From Pseudomonas eutrophicaquae (GTDB taxonomy: Bacteria; Pseudomonadota; Gammaproteobacteria; Pseudomonadales; Pseudomonadaceae): a DNA stretch of 64,000 bases. Location: contig NZ_JAMJEZ010000008.1 of the NCBI RefSeq assembly GCF_023544715.1, positions 1 through 64,000 of the forward strand. The letters run 5' to 3'. The translations under genes and the position numbers were made by a program. Positions 60,677-64,000 of this stretch are shown in pieces (positions within the stretch are counted from its first letter, which is position 1; each line of letters starts with the position of its first letter). The notes beneath the pieces are model-generated. The model was not told the origin of the DNA. It did no database searches and saw nothing but the letters and a program-made list of their open reading frames with translations.

Positions 60677-61948
60677 TCAGCCCTGATGGCGGATCTCTCC
60701 ATCCAGCAGGGTGTAGCGCACCGCGCCCGGCAGGCAATGGCCGCTGAACGGGCAGTTGCTGCCGCGCGAGTGCCAGTGCTCGCCGGCGACGGTCTGGGCG
60801 CGCGGGTCGAACAGCACCAGATCCGCCGCCTCCCTGACCGCCAGACGTCCGACCGGCAGGCGCAGCGCCTCGGCCGGACCGCAGGTCAGCCGCGCCAGCA
60901 GGGTCGGTAGATCCAGCACCCCTTCCTCAACCAAGGTCAACGCCAGCGGCAGCAGCAGCTCAACGCTGGATATCCCCGGTTCGGTGGCGCCGAACGGCGC
61001 CTGCTTGGCATCTGCTTCGTGGGGCTGGTGATGGCTGGCAATCGCCGAGATCACCCCGCTTTTCACTGCCTCGCGCAGCGCGTCACGGTCGGCGCGAGTG
61101 CGCAGCGGCGGCTGCACGTGGTAGAGGCTGGAGAAGCCGACCAACGCTTCGTCGGTGAGGATCAGCTGATAGAGCGCCACATCGGCGGTCACCGGCAGGC
61201 CGCGTGCCTGGGCCGCGGCGATCATCTCCACGCCGCGCGCGCTGGTGATCTGGCTGAAGTGGGCGCGCACGCCACTCTGCTCGACCAGCAGCAGGTCGCG
61301 GGCCAGCGCCACGGTTTCGGCGCTTTCCGGGATGCCGGAGAGGCCGAGGAAGCTGGCGGTCGGGCCTTCGTGCGCCAGGCCGCCTTCGGCCAGATCGGCG
61401 TCCTGCGGCTGCAGTACCACGGTCAGATCGAAGGTGGCGGCGTATTCCAGGGCGCGGCGCAGCACGCGGTTGCCGCTCATCGGCGCTAGCCCGTTGCTGA
61501 AGGCCACGCAGCCGGCATCACGCAGTGCGACCAGTTCGGCCAGCTGCTGGCCCTCGAGCCCCTTGCTCAGCGCACCGATCGGGAACACCCGGGTGTGCCC
61601 GGCGGCCGCGGCGCGATCGAGGATCAGCTCGGTCACCGCGGTGGTGTCGAGCACCGGCTTGGTCTGTGGCGGGCAGCACAGGCTGGTCACGCCACCGGCG
61701 GCGGCGGCGCGGGTTTCGCTGGCGATGGTGCCCTTGCGGGTATAGCCCGGCTCGCGCAGGCTGACCGCCAGATCGACCAGGCCGGGGGCGGCAATCAGGC
61801 CGTGGGCGGCGATCTGCTGCTCGGCGGTGAAGCCGGCGGGCGCCGCGCCGAGGGCAATGAGGCGGCCGTTGTCGATATGCAGGTCGCAGACCTGATCAAG
61901 GCGGCTGGCCGGGTCGATCACGCGGGCGCCGTGGATGCTGGTTTTCAC
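60677..61948 (-). CDS. pyrC': Dihydroorotase-like protein, catalytically inactive PyrC' (partner of PyrB)
   Basis: The 423-residue protein has the dihydroorotase fold, but the metal-binding HxH is lost: where active enzymes read DxHxHLREPG this one has [10 protein letters not shown], so both histidines are gone. In Pseudomonas such a PyrC' is needed to assemble an active aspartate transcarbamoylase dodecamer with PyrB. It overlaps pyrB by four bases, which fits that job. True dihydroorotase must be encoded elsewhere. Confidence 0.93.
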   Translation of the reverse strand: MKTSIHGARVIDPASRLDQVCDLHIDNGRLIALGAAPAGFTAEQQIAAHGLIAAPGLVDLAVSLREPGYTRKGTIASETRAAAAGGVTSLCCPPQTKPVLDTTAVTELILDRAAAAGHTRVFPIGALSKGLEGQQLAELVALRDAGCVAFSNGLAPMSGNRVLRRALEYAATFDLTVVLQPQDADLAEGGLAHEGPTASFLGLSGIPESAETVALARDLLLVEQSGVRAHFSQITSARGVEMIAAAQARGLPVTADVALYQLILTDEALVGFSSLYHVQPPLRTRADRDALREAVKSGVISAIASHHQPHEADAKQAPFGATEPGISSVELLLPLALTLVEEGVLDLPTLLARLTCGPAEALRLPVGRLAVREAADLVLFDPRAQTVAGEHWHSRGSNCPFSGHCLPGAVRYTLLDGEIRHQG

Positions 61949-62949
61949 TGGGCGTCTCCCTGTTCGAGCTGGCGCTGGGTCAGTTGTCCGCTCATCGCCA
62001 TGGACAGCACCGCCATACGGATGGCGATGCCATAGGTCACCTGATTGAGGATCACCGACTGGGCGCCGTCGGCGACCGCCGATTCGATCTCCACCCCGCG
62101 GTTGATCGGCCCCGGATGCATGACGATGGCATCGGGTTTGGCGAGCTTGAGGCGCTGCTCGGTGAGGCCGTAGAGCTTGTAGAACTCGCCCTGGCTGGGC
62201 AGCAGGCCACCCTGCATGCGCTCGCGCTGCAGACGCAGCATGATCACCACATCGACATCCTTGAGGCCTTCAGCCAGATCGGTGTAGGCGCGCACGCCGT
62301 ACTGCTCGATGCCGATCGGCAGCAGGGTCTTGGGCGCGATCACCCGGATGTCCGGGCAGCCGAGGGTCTTCAGTGCCAGCATGTTCGAGCGCGCCACCCG
62401 CGAGTGCAGGATATCGCCGACGATCGCCACCGAAAGGTTCTCGAAGCTGCCCTTATGCCGGCGGATGGTCAGCATGTCGAGCATGCCCTGGGTCGGGTGC
62501 GCGTGGCGGCCATCGCCGCCGTTGATCACCGCGACATGCGGGCAGACATGCTCGGCGATGAAGTGCGCAGCGCCCGAGTCGGCGTGGCGCACCACGAACA
62601 TATCGGCGGCCATCGCCTCGAGGTTGCGCAGGGTGTCGGTCAGCGTCTCGCCCTTGCTGGTCGAGGAGGTCGACACATTCAGGGTGATCACGTCCGCCGA
62701 CAGGCGCTGGGCGGCCAGCTCGAAGGTGGTGCGGGTACGGGTGGAGTTCTCGAAGAACACGTTGCACACGGTACGCCCGCGCAGCAGCGGAACCTTCTTC
62801 ACCGCACGCGCCCCGACCTCGAGGAAGGAGTCGGCGGTGTCGAGAATTTCAGTCAGCAGCTCGCGGGGCAGGCCGTCGAGCGAGAGGAAGTGGCGCAGCT
62901 GGCCCTGGTCGTTGAGCTGCAGCGGGCGCTTGGCGTCGTTCGGCGTCAT
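61945..62949 (-). CDS. pyrB: Aspartate carbamoyltransferase catalytic subunit
   Basis: PyrB joins carbamoyl phosphate and aspartate in the first committed step of pyrimidine synthesis. The 334-residue protein has the carbamoyl-phosphate motif [13 protein letters not shown] and [10 protein letters not shown]. The N-terminus is longer than E. coli PyrB, as in other pseudomonads where it binds nucleotide effectors. The ATG at 62949 is 10 bp after the pyrR stop. Confidence 0.97.
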   Translation of the reverse strand: MTPNDAKRPLQLNDQGQLRHFLSLDGLPRELLTEILDTADSFLEVGARAVKKVPLLRGRTVCNVFFENSTRTRTTFELAAQRLSADVITLNVSTSSTSKGETLTDTLRNLEAMAADMFVVRHADSGAAHFIAEHVCPHVAVINGGDGRHAHPTQGMLDMLTIRRHKGSFENLSVAIVGDILHSRVARSNMLALKTLGCPDIRVIAPKTLLPIGIEQYGVRAYTDLAEGLKDVDVVIMLRLQRERMQGGLLPSQGEFYKLYGLTEQRLKLAKPDAIVMHPGPINRGVEIESAVADGAQSVILNQVTYGIAIRMAVLSMAMSGQLTQRQLEQGDAQ

Positions 62950-62959
62950 CGCGGGATTC

Positions 62960-63472
62960 TCAGTGGGAGGCGGCGAGGGTCTGCAGCTCGAGGGCGAGCG
63001 GTGCGGGACCATGCAATTTTACCCGCTCATCGGCGGCCAGCGACAGGGTCGCCCCCAGCACATCGGCGCAGATCGGCAGCTCGCGGGCGTTCAGATCCAG
63101 CAGGCTGACCAGCGTCACGCTGGCCGGGCGTCCGTAGTCGAACAGGGCATTGAGGGCGGCGCGCACCGTGCGCCCGCTCATCAGCACATCGTCGATCAGC
63201 ACCAGGTGCTGATCCTCGACCTCGAAGGGCAGCTCCGAGGGCTGCACCTGCGGGTGCAGGCCGGTGCGGCTGAAGTCGTCACGGTAGAAGGACACGTTGA
63301 GGGTGCCAAGCGGCGCCTCGCTCTGGCCCAGTTCGGCCAGCAGGGCGCGGGCGACCCAGACGCCGCCGGTCTGGATGCCGACAAAATGTGGCTCAAGGAT
63401 GCCGCGGGTCAGGTGGTCGCGCAGGTCGGTGGCCATCTGCGCCAGCAGGGCGGCGGGGTCGGGCAGGTGCAT
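62960..63472 (-). CDS. pyrR: Bifunctional pyr operon regulator / uracil phosphoribosyltransferase
   Basis: The 170-residue protein has the PRPP-binding motif [16 protein letters not shown]. PyrR in Bacillus attenuates pyr mRNA; in Pseudomonas it has been proposed to act on pyr transcription with weaker evidence. It is the first gene of the pyrR-pyrB-pyrC' run, 17 bp after ruvX. Confidence 0.94.
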   Translation of the reverse strand: MHLPDPAALLAQMATDLRDHLTRGILEPHFVGIQTGGVWVARALLAELGQSEAPLGTLNVSFYRDDFSRTGLHPQVQPSELPFEVEDQHLVLIDDVLMSGRTVRAALNALFDYGRPASVTLVSLLDLNARELPICADVLGATLSLAADERVKLHGPAPLALELQTLAASH

Positions 63473-63489
63473 GGGCAGTCCTTGGATGA

Positions 63490-63924
63490 TCAGGGCGAAG
63501 AGGTGGGGTGCTGCTGCAGCCAGCCTTCCAGCAGCAGGGCCGCGGCCAGGGCATCGACCGGGCGCTCGCGGTAGCCGCCGCGCTGGCCTTCGTTCAGTCG
63601 CAGGCCTTTGGCCTCGAAGGTGGTCAGGCGCTCGTCATGGGTAAAGACCGGCCGGTTGAAGCGGCCGTGCAGGCGACGGGCGAACTTTTCGGCGCGCGCA
63701 CTCATCTCGCTGGGCGTGCCGTCCATGTTCAGCGGCAGGCCGACGACGATCGCATCCGGCTGCCATTCGTTGACCAGGCGCTCGATCTGGCTCCAGTCCG
63801 GCACGCCGTTCTGCGCCTTGAGCACGCACAGCTCGCGGGCCTGGCCGGTGATCGCCTGGCCGACGGCCACGCCGATCTGCCGGGTGCCGTAGTCAAAGCC
63901 AAGCAGCAGCCGCGGGGTGCTCAT
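63490..63924 (-). CDS. ruvX: Holliday junction resolvase-like protein RuvX/YqgF
   Basis: The 144-residue RNase H-like protein begins with [15 protein letters not shown] and has the conserved [14 protein letters not shown] segment. It is involved in pre-16S rRNA 5' end processing in E. coli. Its ATG overlaps the yqgE stop by four bases. Confidence 0.95.
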   Translation of the reverse strand: MSTPRLLLGFDYGTRQIGVAVGQAITGQARELCVLKAQNGVPDWSQIERLVNEWQPDAIVVGLPLNMDGTPSEMSARAEKFARRLHGRFNRPVFTHDERLTTFEAKGLRLNEGQRGGYRERPVDALAAALLLEGWLQQHPTSSP

Positions 63925-64000
63925 GCGTGGCCGGCCTGGGGCGCCAGACGGCCCAGATCGATCCCCAGCGACGCCACGGCCTGCTGCAGGCGCTGGTCGC
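63921..64000 (-). CDS. yqgE: 3' end of yqgE (algH), UPF0301 protein; cut by the window edge
   Basis: The last 25 codons end in [14 protein letters not shown] and a TGA at 63921 that overlaps ruvX. The GHA terminus and the place directly before yqgF match YqgE/AlgH, whose exact role is unclear. Confidence 0.8.
   Translation of the reverse strand, partial: DQRLQQAVASLGIDLGRLAPQAGHA

Overview
The window looks like chromosome of a Pseudomonas-type gammaproteobacterium. Base composition is high in G+C, and the right-hand two thirds keeps the housekeeping gene order that I recall from P. aeruginosa PAO1 around PA0316-PA0405: D-2-hydroxyglutarate dehydrogenase/serA, rpiA/ilvA, rppH-ptsP, lgt-thyA, folA, ilvD, mutM, fdx-coaD, rsmD, two M16 proteins, ftsY-ftsE-ftsX-rpoH, thiS-thiG-trmB, hemW-rdgB-metW-metX, yggT-proC-yggS/pilT, pyrC'-pyrB-pyrR-ruvX-yqgE. 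The order is judged from memory and no alignment was run. No rRNA, tRNA or CRISPR array is visible.

Bases 1-7028 are accessory. A very large SF1 helicase/nuclease fusion, whose frame is open to the left window edge and whose codon use is less G+C-biased than its neighbours, is followed by a complete IS3-family element with terminal inverted repeats, a possible 3-bp target duplication and a programmed A6G frameshift. An orphan paaX-type repressor comes next.

Bases 7045-12553 hold a selenium cluster on the minus strand. selD and mnmH (selenophosphate, then 2-selenouridine in tRNA) are followed by a PhnD/PhnC/PhnE/PhnE-type ABC importer, best read as a selenium-oxyanion uptake system. A perfect 11-bp inverted repeat and a sigma70-like promoter lie in the mnmH-importer gap. 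Bases 12801-15895 hold a TRAP transporter (dctPQM) with a good sigma70-like promoter, an inverted repeat that enters its spacer, and a terminator.

Bases 15914-37877 are mostly core metabolism: thyA, lgt, a TSUP permease, ptsP, rppH, ilvA and rpiA, then the divergent D2HGDH/serA pair, which together handle D-2-hydroxyglutarate made during serine synthesis. A 2-oxoglutarate/Fe(II) oxygenase, a DUF3482 GTPase with a DUF2868 membrane protein, folA, ilvD, a candidate zeta-like toxin with a small overlapping partner, rlmI and mutM follow. Bases 37921-41692 are two tandem paralogous Na+/phosphate cotransporters.

Bases 41757-64000 are compact operons: fdx, coaD, rsmD and the M16 pair; ftsYEX and rpoH; thiamine and tRNA modification; methionine (metXW), proline and PLP homeostasis; a divergent pilT without pilU beside it; and the pyrimidine operon with a catalytically dead dihydroorotase-like subunit. 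The last bases are the 3' end of yqgE. The most interesting leads are the helicase/nuclease, the selenium uptake cluster with its palindrome, the TRAP promoter repeat and the zeta-like toxin pair.
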